From PCRC01 sp017848435 (GTDB taxonomy: Bacteria; Pseudomonadota; Gammaproteobacteria; Burkholderiales; Burkholderiaceae_C): a stretch of DNA of 64,000 bases. Both the position numbers and the translations under genes were made by a program. The stretch is from assembly GCA_965284315.1 (NCBI GenBank), contig OZ260072.1:2728001-2792000 (forward strand), in the 5' to 3' direction. This document shows, piece after piece, positions 9,061-17,639 of this stretch (positions within the stretch are counted from its first letter, which is position 1; every line of letters begins with the position of its first letter). Under the pieces are notes generated by a model. It was not told the DNA's origin, ran no database searches, and saw nothing but the letters and a program-made list of their open reading frames with translations.

Positions 9061-9674
9061 GCGGCGCCGCGCCAGCGCGCCGCATCGGCGTGTTTGGTGG
9101 CGCGTTCGACCCACCGCACAACGCCCACCTGGCCCTGGCCGATGCGGCCGTGGCGCAGCTGCAGCTCGACGTGCTCCACGTGGTGCCCACCGGCCAGGCC
9201 TGGCACAAACCCCGGCCATTGACCGACAGCGCCCACCGGCTCGCCATGGTTCAACTGGCCTTTGCCAACCACCCCCGGGTGGTGGTGGACGACTGTGAAA
9301 TCCGCCGGACAGGCCCGAGCTACACCATCGACACCCTGCGTGCACTGCACAGTACTGAGCCCAACGCACAACTGCTGCTGGTGATGGGCGAAGACCAGGC
9401 CCATTCGCTCAACCGCTGGCACGAGATTTCCGCGATCACCCAATTAGCTATAATTTCAATAGCTAGACGCGCAGAAAACACTAAGGCTGAGGGGCAATTT
9501 GACCCTAAAAACCTGCCCCATGCTGTGTTTCAGCCTCTGCAACTGCCCCTGATGCAGGCCAGCGCGACCGAAGTTCGCGCCCGGCTCGCGGCGGGCGAGG
9601 GAGTCGACCATCTGGTTCCCGACGCCGTTGCGCGCTATATTGCCAAACACCTGCTTTACCAAACCACCCGATGA
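9051..9674 (+). CDS. nadD: Nicotinate-nucleotide adenylyltransferase
   Basis: 207 residues from the ATG at 9051, inside the hemF end. Adenylates nicotinate mononucleotide in NAD synthesis. GVFGGAFDPPHNAHLALA is the nucleotidyltransferase signature (residues 13-30) and ASATEVRARL near the C-terminus is the ISSTxIR-type motif. Residues about 131-156 (LAIISIARRAENTKAEGQFD) are coded by an anomalously AT-rich stretch with a 7-base inverted repeat; it looks like a captured repeat, yet the frame and flanking motifs are intact. Stop overlaps the rsfS start (ATGA). Confidence 0.93.
   Translation: MGLSGAAPARRIGVFGGAFDPPHNAHLALADAAVAQLQLDVLHVVPTGQAWHKPRPLTDSAHRLAMVQLAFANHPRVVVDDCEIRRTGPSYTIDTLRALHSTEPNAQLLLVMGEDQAHSLNRWHEISAITQLAIISIARRAENTKAEGQFDPKNLPHAVFQPLQLPLMQASATEVRARLAAGEGVDHLVPDAVARYIAKHLLYQTTR
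9441..9517 (+). repeat. AT-rich short repeat unit inside nadD
   Basis: An AT-rich island within a GC-rich gene. It contains the perfect inverted repeat TAGCTAT (9445-9451) / ATAGCTA (9459-9465). Its reverse complement aligns without gaps to the island in dapE (23481-23549), about 60 percent identity over 53 bases by hand alignment, sharing CAGCC-TAGTG-like and AGCT-TTGAA-ATAG-like blocks. Family membership is inferred from this comparison and from memory of similar intergenic repeats in Comamonadaceae. Confidence 0.5.
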
Positions 9675-10306
9675 CCACTGAATCCGCCGCCAAAAAAGAC
9701 ATCCAGAAACTCCAGCGTGCCATCGTCGATGGTCTGGAGGACGTGAAGGCGCAAGACATTCAGGTCTTCAACACCGAGCATCTGTCACCGTTGTTTGAGC
9801 GGGTGATGATGGCGTCGGGCACCTCCAACCGCCAGACCCGGGCGCTGGCCGCTTCGGTGCGCGACGCGGTGCGGGATGCCGGCTTTGCCAAGCCACGCAT
9901 TGAAGGCGAAGAAAACGGCGAGTGGATCATCGTGGACTGTGGCGCGGCCGTGGTGCACATCATGCAGCCGTCCATTCGCCAGTACTACCACCTCGAAGAG
10001 CTGTGGGGCGACACGCCCGTGCGTTTGAAGCTGGGTTCAGCCAAGCCGGCAACGGCCGAGAAAGCCCCGGCCAAAAAAGTGGCTGTGAAGGCCGAACCCA
10101 CCACCCTGCGCCGCAGCAGTGCCGCCAAAACCGCGATCAAAGCGGCCGAGCAGGCCGCCAAGGCGCCTAAACCGGCCGCCAAGAAGGCGCCCGCCCGCAA
10201 AAGCACCGTCACAAAAGTGGTGGTGAAAACCACCACCAAAAAGGCGCCCGCCAAAGCCGCAGCGAAAAAAGCACCTGCCAAAAAGGCGCCTGCCCGCAAG
10301 GCATGA
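9671..10306 (+). CDS. rsfS: Ribosome silencing factor RsfS with histone-H1-like tail
   Basis: 211 residues. Residues 1-120 are a complete RsfS (Iojap/DUF143) domain, which binds ribosomal protein uL14 and blocks subunit joining when nutrients are scarce; DIQVFNTEHLSP, SGTSNRQTRALA and EWIIVDCGAAVVHIMQP are typical. Residues 121-211 are a Lys/Ala/Pro-rich, probably disordered extension built from repeats such as KKAPAKA and KAPARK, like histone H1 or AlgP. Ordinary RsfS proteins stop near residue 110-120, so the tail nearly doubles the protein. It should bind nucleic acid non-specifically (inference). Coupled to nadD and rlmH by ATGA overlaps. Confidence 0.92.
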   Translation: MTTESAAKKDIQKLQRAIVDGLEDVKAQDIQVFNTEHLSPLFERVMMASGTSNRQTRALAASVRDAVRDAGFAKPRIEGEENGEWIIVDCGAAVVHIMQPSIRQYYHLEELWGDTPVRLKLGSAKPATAEKAPAKKVAVKAEPTTLRRSSAAKTAIKAAEQAAKAPKPAAKKAPARKSTVTKVVVKTTTKKAPAKAAAKKAPAKKAPARKA

Positions 10307-10770
10307 GGCTGTACGTGGTGGCGGTCGGCCAGCGTGTGCCCGACTGGGCACAAACCGCCTGGGACGACTACGCCAAGCGCTTCCCCCCCGAGCTGAAGGT
10401 GGAACTCAAGGCCGTCAAGACCGAGGCGCGTGGTTCCAAAACGGTTGAGCAGCTGTATGCCGCCGAACGCGAGCGCATCGAAGCGGCCATCCCGCGCGGC
10501 ACCCGCATCGTGGCGCTGGACGAGCGTGGCACCGCGCTCACCACCGTGGCCCTGGCCGCCCGCCTCAAGGGCTGGCAACTCGACAGCGACGACGTGGCGC
10601 TGGTGATCGGCGGCCCCGATGGCCTGGACCCGGCTTTCAAACAGGCCGCCCACGAACGCATTCGCCTGTCTGACCTGACCTTGCCCCACGCCATGGTGCG
10701 GGTGCTGCTGGTCGAGCAACTCTACCGCGCCTGGTCGGTCAATGCCGGCCACCCCTACCACCGGGAATGA
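10303..10770 (+). CDS. rlmH: 23S rRNA (pseudouridine1915-N3)-methyltransferase
   Basis: 155 residues, the usual length for RlmH, a SPOUT-class methyltransferase acting on pseudouridine 1915 of helix 69 in assembled 70S ribosomes. Visible are VIGGPDGLDPAF (SAM-binding knot) and the invariant C-terminus LPHAMVRVLLVEQLYRAW followed by GHPYHRE. Its place directly after rsfS, with a four-base overlap, is the standard arrangement in Proteobacteria. Confidence 0.97.
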   Translation: MRLYVVAVGQRVPDWAQTAWDDYAKRFPPELKVELKAVKTEARGSKTVEQLYAAERERIEAAIPRGTRIVALDERGTALTTVALAARLKGWQLDSDDVALVIGGPDGLDPAFKQAAHERIRLSDLTLPHAMVRVLLVEQLYRAWSVNAGHPYHRE

Positions 10771-11378
10771 GCATGTCCCCCGATTTCATCTACCTCGCCT
10801 CCCAAAGCCCACGCCGGCGCGAACTGCTCAACCAGTTGGGCGTTCACCACGAGCTGCTGCTGGCCGGCCCCGACGAAGACGCCGAGTCGCTGGAGGCCGA
10901 GCGCCCCGGCGAGTCGCCCACCGCTTACGTGCAACGTGTGACCGCGCTCAAGCTGGATGCCGCGGTGCAGCGATTGAAGGCGCGTGGCTTGCCAACGGCA
11001 CCGGTGCTGTGCGCCGACACCACGGTGGCCAAAGGCCGCATCCTCCACGGCAAGCCCAGCGATGCGGCCGATGCGGCCCGCATGTTGCGCGAACTGGCCG
11101 GCAGCACCCACCGGGTACTGACCGCGGTGGCCTTGCAGCACGGCAAGAAACGTTTTGCCGCGCTGAGTGTGTCCAGGGTGACGTTTGCCCCGCTGTCCAG
11201 GCGTGGGCTGGCCGACTACATTGCCTCGGGCGAATCGATGGGCAAGGCTGGCGCCTACGCGGTGCAGGGCAGGGCGGCGGGGTTCATTACCCACATCAGC
11301 GGCAGCTACTCTGGCATCATGGGTTTGCCCGCCTGTGAAACCGCGCAACTGTTGCGTGCGGCCGGCTTTCTGCGCTGA
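10767..11378 (+). CDS. maf: Maf-family nucleoside triphosphate pyrophosphatase (YhdE type)
   Basis: 203 residues. Maf proteins hydrolyse non-canonical or pyrimidine NTPs to monophosphates; the YhdE subgroup prefers dTTP/UTP. Seen are LASQSPRRRELL (residues 9-20), the catalytic CADTTV motif, GKPSD, and the C-terminal GSYSGIMGLP. Start overlaps the rlmH stop by four bases; rng follows after three bases. Confidence 0.93.
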   Translation: MSMSPDFIYLASQSPRRRELLNQLGVHHELLLAGPDEDAESLEAERPGESPTAYVQRVTALKLDAAVQRLKARGLPTAPVLCADTTVAKGRILHGKPSDAADAARMLRELAGSTHRVLTAVALQHGKKRFAALSVSRVTFAPLSRRGLADYIASGESMGKAGAYAVQGRAAGFITHISGSYSGIMGLPACETAQLLRAAGFLR

Positions 11379-11381
11379 ACC

Positions 11382-12896
11382 ATGCAACAAGACATCCTCA
11401 TCAACTGGTCGCCCCAGGAAACCCGTGTGGCCGTGGTGGAAAACGGCGCTGTGCAGGAGCTGCACGTCGAGCGCACGCTGGAGCGTGGCCTGGTGGGCAA
11501 CGTCTACCTCGGCAAGGTGTCGCGTGTGCTGCCCGGCATGCAATCGGCGTTCATCGACATTGGGCTGGACCGCGCCGCTTTCCTGCACGTGGCCGATCTG
11601 GTGTCGAGCGGCCACCAGCGTGTGCTGGACGCCGAAACCCGCGCCCCCGGCGCCGTGCCGGTGGCCAACCTGACGCCCATCGAGAAGCAGGTGTTTGAAG
11701 GCCAGTCGCTGCTGGTGCAGGTCATCAAGGACCCGATTGGCACCAAGGGCGCGCGCTTGTCGGCCCAGATCAGCATTGCAGGACGGCTGCTGGTGTATTT
11801 GCCACACGACAACCACATGGGCATCTCGCAGAAGATCCCCGGGGAGCAGCGAGCGGTGCTGCGCGAGCGCCTGCTGCAACTGGCCACCGCCAGCGCACCG
11901 GCTGGCGGTGGCGGCACCGGTGGCGGTTTCATCCTGCGCACCAACGGCGAAGACGCCACCGACGCCGAACTGGCCGATGACATTGCCTACCTGCGCAAAG
12001 CCTGGGCGCGCATCAAGGACGCGTCCCTGCGGCAACCCCCTCGCACGCTGCTGCACCAGGACCTGAGCCTGCTGGAACGGGTACTCCGTGACATGGTCAG
12101 CGAAGACACGCAGACCATCCGCATCGACTCGCGTGAGCAGTGCGACAAACTGCAGGCCTTTGGCCGCGAGTTCATGCCCGCCACCGTGGACAAGGTGCAG
12201 CACTACAAGGGTGAGCGCCCGATCTTCGACTTGTTTTCCATCGACGAAGAAATCGCCAGGGCACTGGGCCGCCGGGTGGATTTGAAGTCGGGTGGCTACC
12301 TGATCGTCGACCAGACCGAGGCGCTGACCACCATCGACGTCAACACCGGTGGCTATGTGGGTGCGCGCAATTTTGACGACACCATCTTCAAGACCAACCT
12401 GGAAGCGGCGCTGGCGATTGCGCGCCAGCTGCGACTGCGCAACCTGGGCGGCATCGTCATCGTTGACTTCATCGACATGACGCGTGAAGACCACCGTGAG
12501 GCGGTGCTGGCCGAGTTCCGCAAGCAGCTGGCCCGGGACCGGGTCAAAACCATGGCCGGTGGTTTCTCCCAGCTTGGCCTGGTGGAGATGACGCGCAAGC
12601 GCACCCGCGAGTCGCTGGCCCACCTGTTGTGTGAACCCTGCGCGGTGTGCAGTGGCAAAGGCACGGTGAAGACCGCACGCAGCGTGGCCTACGACATCCT
12701 GCGTGAGATCCTGCGCGAGGCACGGCAGTTCAGCCCACGCGAGTTCCGCGTGGTCGCTTCACCCAAGGTGGTGGAGCTGTTTCTGGACGAAGAGAGCCAG
12801 CACCTGGCCGGCCTGAGCGACTTCATTGGCAAGCCGATCTCGCTGCAAAGCGAAACCGCCATGGGCCAGGAGCAGTACGACATCGTGCTGCTCTAG
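11382..12896 (+). CDS. rng: Ribonuclease G
   Basis: 504 residues. Endoribonuclease of the RNase E/G family, maturing the 5' end of 16S rRNA and degrading mRNAs. An S1 RNA-binding domain (GNVYLGKVSRVLPGMQSAF, residues about 33-51) is followed by the catalytic DNase-I-like core with LIVDQTEALTTIDVNTGGYVG, carrying magnesium-binding Asp residues, and the zinc-link CEPCAVCSGKG (about residues 414-424). No C-terminal degradosome scaffold, so RNase G rather than E. maf-rng order is conserved in beta-proteobacteria. Confidence 0.96.
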   Translation: MQQDILINWSPQETRVAVVENGAVQELHVERTLERGLVGNVYLGKVSRVLPGMQSAFIDIGLDRAAFLHVADLVSSGHQRVLDAETRAPGAVPVANLTPIEKQVFEGQSLLVQVIKDPIGTKGARLSAQISIAGRLLVYLPHDNHMGISQKIPGEQRAVLRERLLQLATASAPAGGGGTGGGFILRTNGEDATDAELADDIAYLRKAWARIKDASLRQPPRTLLHQDLSLLERVLRDMVSEDTQTIRIDSREQCDKLQAFGREFMPATVDKVQHYKGERPIFDLFSIDEEIARALGRRVDLKSGGYLIVDQTEALTTIDVNTGGYVGARNFDDTIFKTNLEAALAIARQLRLRNLGGIVIVDFIDMTREDHREAVLAEFRKQLARDRVKTMAGGFSQLGLVEMTRKRTRESLAHLLCEPCAVCSGKGTVKTARSVAYDILREILREARQFSPREFRVVASPKVVELFLDEESQHLAGLSDFIGKPISLQSETAMGQEQYDIVLL

Positions 12897-12920
12897 GCGA
12901 CCCCGCCAGCCGCTCGCCTA
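12894..12920. terminator. Inverted repeat spanning the convergent stops of rng and msbA
   Basis: TAGGCGA (12894-12900) and TCGCCTA (12914-12920) form a perfect 7-base inverted repeat with a 13-base GC-rich loop. Each arm contains the TAG stop codon of one of the convergent genes. There is no T tract, so it may slow or pair transcripts rather than terminate by the intrinsic route. Confidence 0.35.
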
Positions 12921-14735
12921 CGTGGTGGCGTCCCGCAGTTCACCGCCGCCGAGGTACTGCAGGCGGGCATAGGTGCCGTTCATGCGCATCAGTTCCGCGT
13001 GGCTGCCCTGTTCCAGGATGCGGCCGCGCTCCATCACCACCACCCGGTCGGCGTGTTCGATGGTGGACAGGCGGTGGGCGATGACCAGCGTCGTGCGGCC
13101 GACCATCAGGCGCTGCAGCGCTTCCTGCACCAGACGTTCGGACTCGGTGTCCAGTGCGGAGGTGGCTTCGTCGAGGATCAGCACCGGCGCGCTTTTGTAG
13201 AGCGCCCGGGCAATCGCCAGGCGCTGGCGCTGGCCGCCCGACAGTTGCGCCGCGTTGTGGCCCACCGGCGTGTCCACGCCCAGCGGCAGGGTGCGCACAT
13301 GGTCGGCCAGGTTGGCGGCTTCCAGGGCCGACCACACGCGTTCGTCGTCGCGTGGCATGCCGAGACAGACGTTGGTGGCGAGCGTGTCGTTGAGCATCAC
13401 CACGTCCTGGCTCACCATGGCAAACTGGCCGCGCAGCGCCGCAAGCTGCCAATCGGCAATGTCGTGGCCGTCCAACAGCACCTGGCCGCCGGTCGGCAGC
13501 ACAAAGCGTGGCAGCAGGTTGGCCAGCGTGGTTTTGCCGGAGCCTGAAGCGCCGACCAGTGCCACCACCTCGCCCGGGGCGATGGTCAGGCTGAAGCGGT
13601 CCAGCGCCGGGGCGGTTTCCGACTGGTACTGCACCGACACATCCTTGAACACGATGCTGCCGCTCGTGCCAGCAGCCGTGCTGGCGGGTTTGTAGGTGCC
13701 CGAGGCCTCGACCGGTGTGAACTCGATCAAATCGAGCGCCCGTTCCAGTGCGGCCATGCTGCGGGTGATGGGGCTGGCAATGCCAGCCAGGTGCTTGATG
13801 GGGGCCAGCAGCATCAGCATGGCGGTGATGAAGGACACAAAGCTGCCGACCGACACGTTGTTGCCGCTGCTCTGCACCAGCGCAATGCAGATCACTGCCG
13901 ACAGTGCGGTGGCCGCCAGCATCTGCGTCAGCGGTGTCATCGCGGCCGAGGCCATGATGGACTTCATCGTCAGGCCACGCAGCTTGTGGCTCAGGTCAAA
14001 GAACCGGGTGGACTGCGACGGTTGCGCCGCGTGCAGCCGCACCATGCGGTGGGCCAGCACGTTTTCTTCCACCACATAGGCGAGGTTGTCGGTGGCGTCC
14101 TGGCTGGCCTTGGCGATCTTGTACAGCCGGCGCGACAGCGTGCGCATCACGTAGGTGACCGACGGGAACAGCAGTGCCACGATCAGCGTCAGCTTCCAGT
14201 TCAGGTAAAGCAGGTAGCCTACGAGGGCCATCAACGTCAGCGTGTCGCGGGCCATCCCCAGCAACGCGTTGACGAGTTGCGTCGCGCCGACCTGAACCTC
14301 GTACACCACGGTGTTGGACAGCGCACTGGCCGACTGGCGCGAGAACAGCGCCATGTCGGCGTCCAGCAGGCGGTCGAACGACTTGCGCCGCAGCGCCAGC
14401 ATGCCCTGGTTGGCCACTTTGGCCAGCGCCACTTCGGCCAGGTAGCCACAGAAGCCGCGCACGCCAAAGAGCAACAGCAACACGATGGGCACCAGCCACA
14501 GGCTGAAACTGCCGCGCTGGAACCCCTGGTCCAGCAGCGGTTGCATCAGCGCCGGGATCAGCGGCTCGGTGGCCGAACCCAGAATGGTGGCCAGTGCCGC
14601 CACGCCCCAGATGCCCTTGGACTGGCCAAAGTAGGGCTGCAGCCGCCGGAAGGCCTTCAATGAAATGCGTTTTGGAATGTCGGCAGCAGGTTCAGGCGCT
14701 GCCGGCTGCGCGGTGGGGGGAGACGTGTCAGCCAC
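12918..14735 (-). CDS. msbA: MsbA-type lipid A export ABC transporter
   Basis: 605-residue half-transporter: an N-terminal six-helix membrane domain (about residues 40-330) and a C-terminal ATPase with Walker A GASGSGKT, signature LSGGQRQRLAIARAL, Walker B VLILDEATSALD and the switch His in VIAHRLSTI. Homodimers flip core-lipid A across the inner membrane. Best match by architecture is MsbA; a generic ABCB-type multidrug exporter is the alternative. An N-terminal Pro/Ala-rich extension of about 20 residues is unremarkable. Divergent from tolB, so two envelope genes share the 158-base region between them. Confidence 0.88.
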   Translation of the reverse strand: MADTSPPTAQPAAPEPAADIPKRISLKAFRRLQPYFGQSKGIWGVAALATILGSATEPLIPALMQPLLDQGFQRGSFSLWLVPIVLLLLFGVRGFCGYLAEVALAKVANQGMLALRRKSFDRLLDADMALFSRQSASALSNTVVYEVQVGATQLVNALLGMARDTLTLMALVGYLLYLNWKLTLIVALLFPSVTYVMRTLSRRLYKIAKASQDATDNLAYVVEENVLAHRMVRLHAAQPSQSTRFFDLSHKLRGLTMKSIMASAAMTPLTQMLAATALSAVICIALVQSSGNNVSVGSFVSFITAMLMLLAPIKHLAGIASPITRSMAALERALDLIEFTPVEASGTYKPASTAAGTSGSIVFKDVSVQYQSETAPALDRFSLTIAPGEVVALVGASGSGKTTLANLLPRFVLPTGGQVLLDGHDIADWQLAALRGQFAMVSQDVVMLNDTLATNVCLGMPRDDERVWSALEAANLADHVRTLPLGVDTPVGHNAAQLSGGQRQRLAIARALYKSAPVLILDEATSALDTESERLVQEALQRLMVGRTTLVIAHRLSTIEHADRVVVMERGRILEQGSHAELMRMNGTYARLQYLGGGELRDATT

Positions 14736-14893
14736 AATGAACGGGCGTCATCGGGGCTTGCGCCATGTGCCAGGGCGCGCGCATGCACGCTGTCGATTCC
14801 GACACGTTACCGGGCAAAATTTCCCGGCGGGTCACGGACAGCAGCGCCATGACTGTTAAAGTATTACCGTTCATTCCACTATTTTCCATCAAT

Positions 14894-16186
14894 ATGTGCT
14901 CAATCAAAGTGGCCGCAGGCGCCTTGTCCAAAAGCCTTGCCGTCTTTTTCCTTGCGCTTTGGATGCAAACCTCGTTCGCGCAGGTGCGTGTTGACGTGAC
15001 TGGCGTTGGCCTGACGCAGTTGCCGATCGCGATTGCCAGTTTCAAAGGCAACGAGCTGGCGCCTCAGCAAATCGGCAGCATCGTGCGTGCCGATCTGGAG
15101 CGCAGCGGCCAGTTTCGCAACGTCGACGCCTCGGGTGCGGCGCTGGACGAGTTGTCCCGCCCCGACATGGCGCCCTGGAAAGAAAAAGGCGCCGACTCGC
15201 TGCTGACAGGCAGCGTGCGCAAGCTGAACAACGGCCGTTTTGACGTCCGCTTCCGCCTTTGGGACGCCGTGCGTGGGCAAGACCTCGGCGGGCAGAGTTT
15301 TTCGGTCAGCGAGATTGACCTGCGGTTGGCCGCCCACCGCATTTCCGACTATGTGTACGAAAAGCTGACCGGCGAAAAAGGCATTTTCTCGACCCGCATC
15401 GCCTACGTGACCAAGTCGGCCAACCGCTTCAACCTCTGGGTGGCCGATGCCGACGGCGAGGGTTACCAGAGCGCCCTGTCCAGCTCCGAGCCGATCATTT
15501 CGCCCGCCTGGTCGCCGAACGGCGAGCAACTCGCCTACGTGTCGTTTGAGACCCGCAAGCCGATTGTTTACGTGCATGACGTGTCCACCGGCAAGCGCCG
15601 TCTGCTGGCCAGCTTCCGTGGTTCCAACAGCTCACCCGCCTGGGCGCCGGATGGCGGCTCGCTGGCCGTGACGCTGAGCCGCGAAGGTGGCTCACAGCTG
15701 TTCACCATCAACGCGGCTGGCGGTGAACCCAACCGCCTGACCTCGTCCCCCAGCATCGACACCGAAGCCGTTTACTCGCCCAAAGGCGACCAGATTTACT
15801 TCGTCAGCGACCGCGGTGGCCAGCCGCAGATTTACCGCATGGCCTCCGGCGGTGGTTCGGTGGCCCGCGTGACCTTCTCTGGCAGCTACAACATCTCGCC
15901 GGCACTGAGCCCGGACGGCCGCTGGATGGCCTATGTGTCGCGCGAAGGTGGCGGCTACAAGCTCAAGTTGCTCGAGCTGGCTTCCGGTTCGGTGTCCACC
16001 CTGACCGACACCACCGCCGACGAAAGCCCAAGCTTTGCGCCCAACAGCCGTTTGATCATCTACGCAACCACCCAGGGTGGCCGCGACACACTGATGACCA
16101 CCACGCTGGACGGCCGCATCAAATCGCGTCTGACCGGTGCTCCTGGTGATTTGCGGGAACCTGCATGGGGTCCTTTCCTCAAATAA
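14894..16186 (+). CDS. tolB: Tol-Pal system beta-propeller protein TolB
   Basis: 430 residues from the ATG at 14894, which begins a good Sec signal peptide (MCSIKVAAGALSKSLAVFFL, cleavage near SFA-Q). An ATG at 14849 would add 15 residues; neither has a clear ribosome site. The mature protein has the N-terminal domain (VDVTGVGLTQLPIAI) and a C-terminal six-bladed propeller with repeated SPAWSPNGEQLAYVS-like blades. Periplasmic; couples Pal to the TolQRA motor during outer-membrane constriction. pal and ybgF follow, but tolQRA are not upstream here because msbA occupies that position on the other strand. Confidence 0.94.
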   Translation: MCSIKVAAGALSKSLAVFFLALWMQTSFAQVRVDVTGVGLTQLPIAIASFKGNELAPQQIGSIVRADLERSGQFRNVDASGAALDELSRPDMAPWKEKGADSLLTGSVRKLNNGRFDVRFRLWDAVRGQDLGGQSFSVSEIDLRLAAHRISDYVYEKLTGEKGIFSTRIAYVTKSANRFNLWVADADGEGYQSALSSSEPIISPAWSPNGEQLAYVSFETRKPIVYVHDVSTGKRRLLASFRGSNSSPAWAPDGGSLAVTLSREGGSQLFTINAAGGEPNRLTSSPSIDTEAVYSPKGDQIYFVSDRGGQPQIYRMASGGGSVARVTFSGSYNISPALSPDGRWMAYVSREGGGYKLKLLELASGSVSTLTDTTADESPSFAPNSRLIIYATTQGGRDTLMTTTLDGRIKSRLTGAPGDLREPAWGPFLK

Positions 16187-16213
16187 GCCTCTTTGTACCG
16201 TTTTGACCTGCGC

Positions 16214-16750
16214 ATGAAAATTGCTATCCCACTGCTCTCCGCCGTATTGTTTCTGGGGGGCTGCGCCTCCCGCATCAACCTGGACGAGGTACCGGTCGAG
16301 GACCGTTCCGGTACGTCGGTGGGTACCGGTGCAGACGCTGCCGTGACACCTGGCCAGCCCGGCAGCATTGGCAGTGCCGAAGGGGTTCCGCTGAGCGTGA
16401 TTCCCTCCGACGCACCAGCCGACGAGCGCGCCCGCAGCGTGTACTTTGACTACGACAGCGCAGTTGTCAAACCCGAGTTCGCACCGCTGCTGGCACGGTT
16501 TTCGGACTATCTCAAAGCCAACCGCCAGCGCAAGTTGACGGTGGAAGGCCACACCGATGAGCGCGGCGGCCGCGAATACAACCTGGCGCTGGGTCAGCGG
16601 CGTGCCGAAGCCGTGCGCAAATCGCTGCTGTTGTCTGGTGCCGAGCCAGCCCAGGTCGAGGCGGTCAGCTTCGGCAAGGAAAAACTCGCCGCTGTCGGGG
16701 ATGACGAGCCGTCCAACGCCAAGAATCGCCGTGCCGAGATCAACCCATGA
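16214..16750 (+). CDS. pal: Peptidoglycan-associated lipoprotein Pal
   Basis: 178 residues from the ATG at 16214; an in-frame TTG at 16193 is unlikely because it would precede the lipoprotein signal. Signal ends FLGGC with lipidated Cys17. A linker rich in Gly/Thr leads to the OmpA-like domain with VYFDYDSAVVKPE, VEGHTDERGGREYNLALGQRRAEAV and the C-terminal NRRAEI. GHTD and RRA supply the Asp and Arg that hold diaminopimelate. Outer-membrane anchored; partner of TolB. Stop overlaps the ybgF start. Confidence 0.96.
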   Translation: MKIAIPLLSAVLFLGGCASRINLDEVPVEDRSGTSVGTGADAAVTPGQPGSIGSAEGVPLSVIPSDAPADERARSVYFDYDSAVVKPEFAPLLARFSDYLKANRQRKLTVEGHTDERGGREYNLALGQRRAEAVRKSLLLSGAEPAQVEAVSFGKEKLAAVGDDEPSNAKNRRAEINP

Positions 16751-17553
16751 AGACCATGACGAACCTATTTGCCCACTCCGCCAAATTCCTGACCGTGGCT
16801 TGCCTCGGTGTGTCCGCACTGACTGCCCAGGCCCAGTTCTTCGACGACCGCGATGCGCGCAAATCCATCCTGGAACTGCGCCAGCGCCTCGAGACCGACC
16901 GCCAGACCGCCACCGTTAATCAGACCCGTTTGCTGGAAGAGGTGAGTCGCAGCAGCCAGGAAAACGCCTTGCTGCGCGGCCAGGTACTGGACCTGCAGAG
17001 CCAGCTCGAAGCCATCCGTGGCGACATCGCCCGGATGCGCGCCCAGAACGATGCCGTGGCACGCGACTTTGCCGACGTGCAGAAGCGCCAGAAAGAAGTC
17101 CTGCAGCCGCTGGAAGAACGCCTGCGCAAGATTGAACCGTTCAAGGTCACGGTCGACGGCCGCGAATTTATGGCCGAGGCCGCCGAGAAGCGCGAATACG
17201 AAGCTGGTCTGGCCTTGTTCCGTGGTGGTGATTTCCCGGGTGCACAAGGCGTGTTCCAGAGCCTGGTGCGTCGCTACCCGTCCAGCGGTTTTGTCCCTTC
17301 GTCGCTGTTCTGGCTGGGCAACGCACAGTACGCCAACCGCGACTACGCCGGTGCTGTGGCCAACCTGCGTGCCATGGTCACCCAGACGCCCGACCACCCA
17401 CGTGTGCCTGACGCGCTGCTCGCCATGGCCAACAGCCAGATCGAGTTGAACGACAACGCCGGTGCCCGCCGCTCGCTGGAAGACATCGTGCGGACTTACC
17501 CGCGTTCGGAAGCTGCCGCGCCGGCACGCGAGCGTTTGTCCAAACTCAAGTAA
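16747..17553 (+). CDS. ybgF: Cell division coordinator CpoB (YbgF)
   Basis: 268 residues. Periplasmic protein linking Tol-Pal to peptidoglycan synthesis (CpoB). A signal peptide ends TAQAQ; residues about 30-140 form a coiled coil (LLEEVSRSSQENALLRGQV), the trimerisation region, and the C-terminus has TPR repeats (YEAGLALFRGGDFPGAQ, NRDYAGAVANLRAMVT). Length and order after pal are standard. Start ATG lies in the last codons of pal (4-base overlap). Confidence 0.94.
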   Translation: MKTMTNLFAHSAKFLTVACLGVSALTAQAQFFDDRDARKSILELRQRLETDRQTATVNQTRLLEEVSRSSQENALLRGQVLDLQSQLEAIRGDIARMRAQNDAVARDFADVQKRQKEVLQPLEERLRKIEPFKVTVDGREFMAEAAEKREYEAGLALFRGGDFPGAQGVFQSLVRRYPSSGFVPSSLFWLGNAQYANRDYAGAVANLRAMVTQTPDHPRVPDALLAMANSQIELNDNAGARRSLEDIVRTYPRSEAAAPARERLSKLK

Positions 17554-17564
17554 ACCCATCACAC

Positions 17565-17596
17565 GCGGGGTGGGGTGCCTACGGCACCGCCCCCGC
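17565..17596 (+). terminator. GC-rich hairpin after ybgF
   Basis: GGTGCC (17574-17579), loop TAC, GGCACC (17583-17588), extended imperfectly by flanking G- and C-rich arms to about 14 pairs. It lies between ybgF and tcdA. There is no T run, so termination would be weak or factor-assisted. Confidence 0.4.
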
Positions 17597-17639
17597 ACTG
17601 GCATGACATCCCCAGTGCATGCCCTCTGCAGTATTGCCC

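Noticed and set aside
10031..10306. Separate histone-like gene within the rsfS tail
   Set aside because: No start codon or ribosome site separates it; it is continuous with the RsfS domain.
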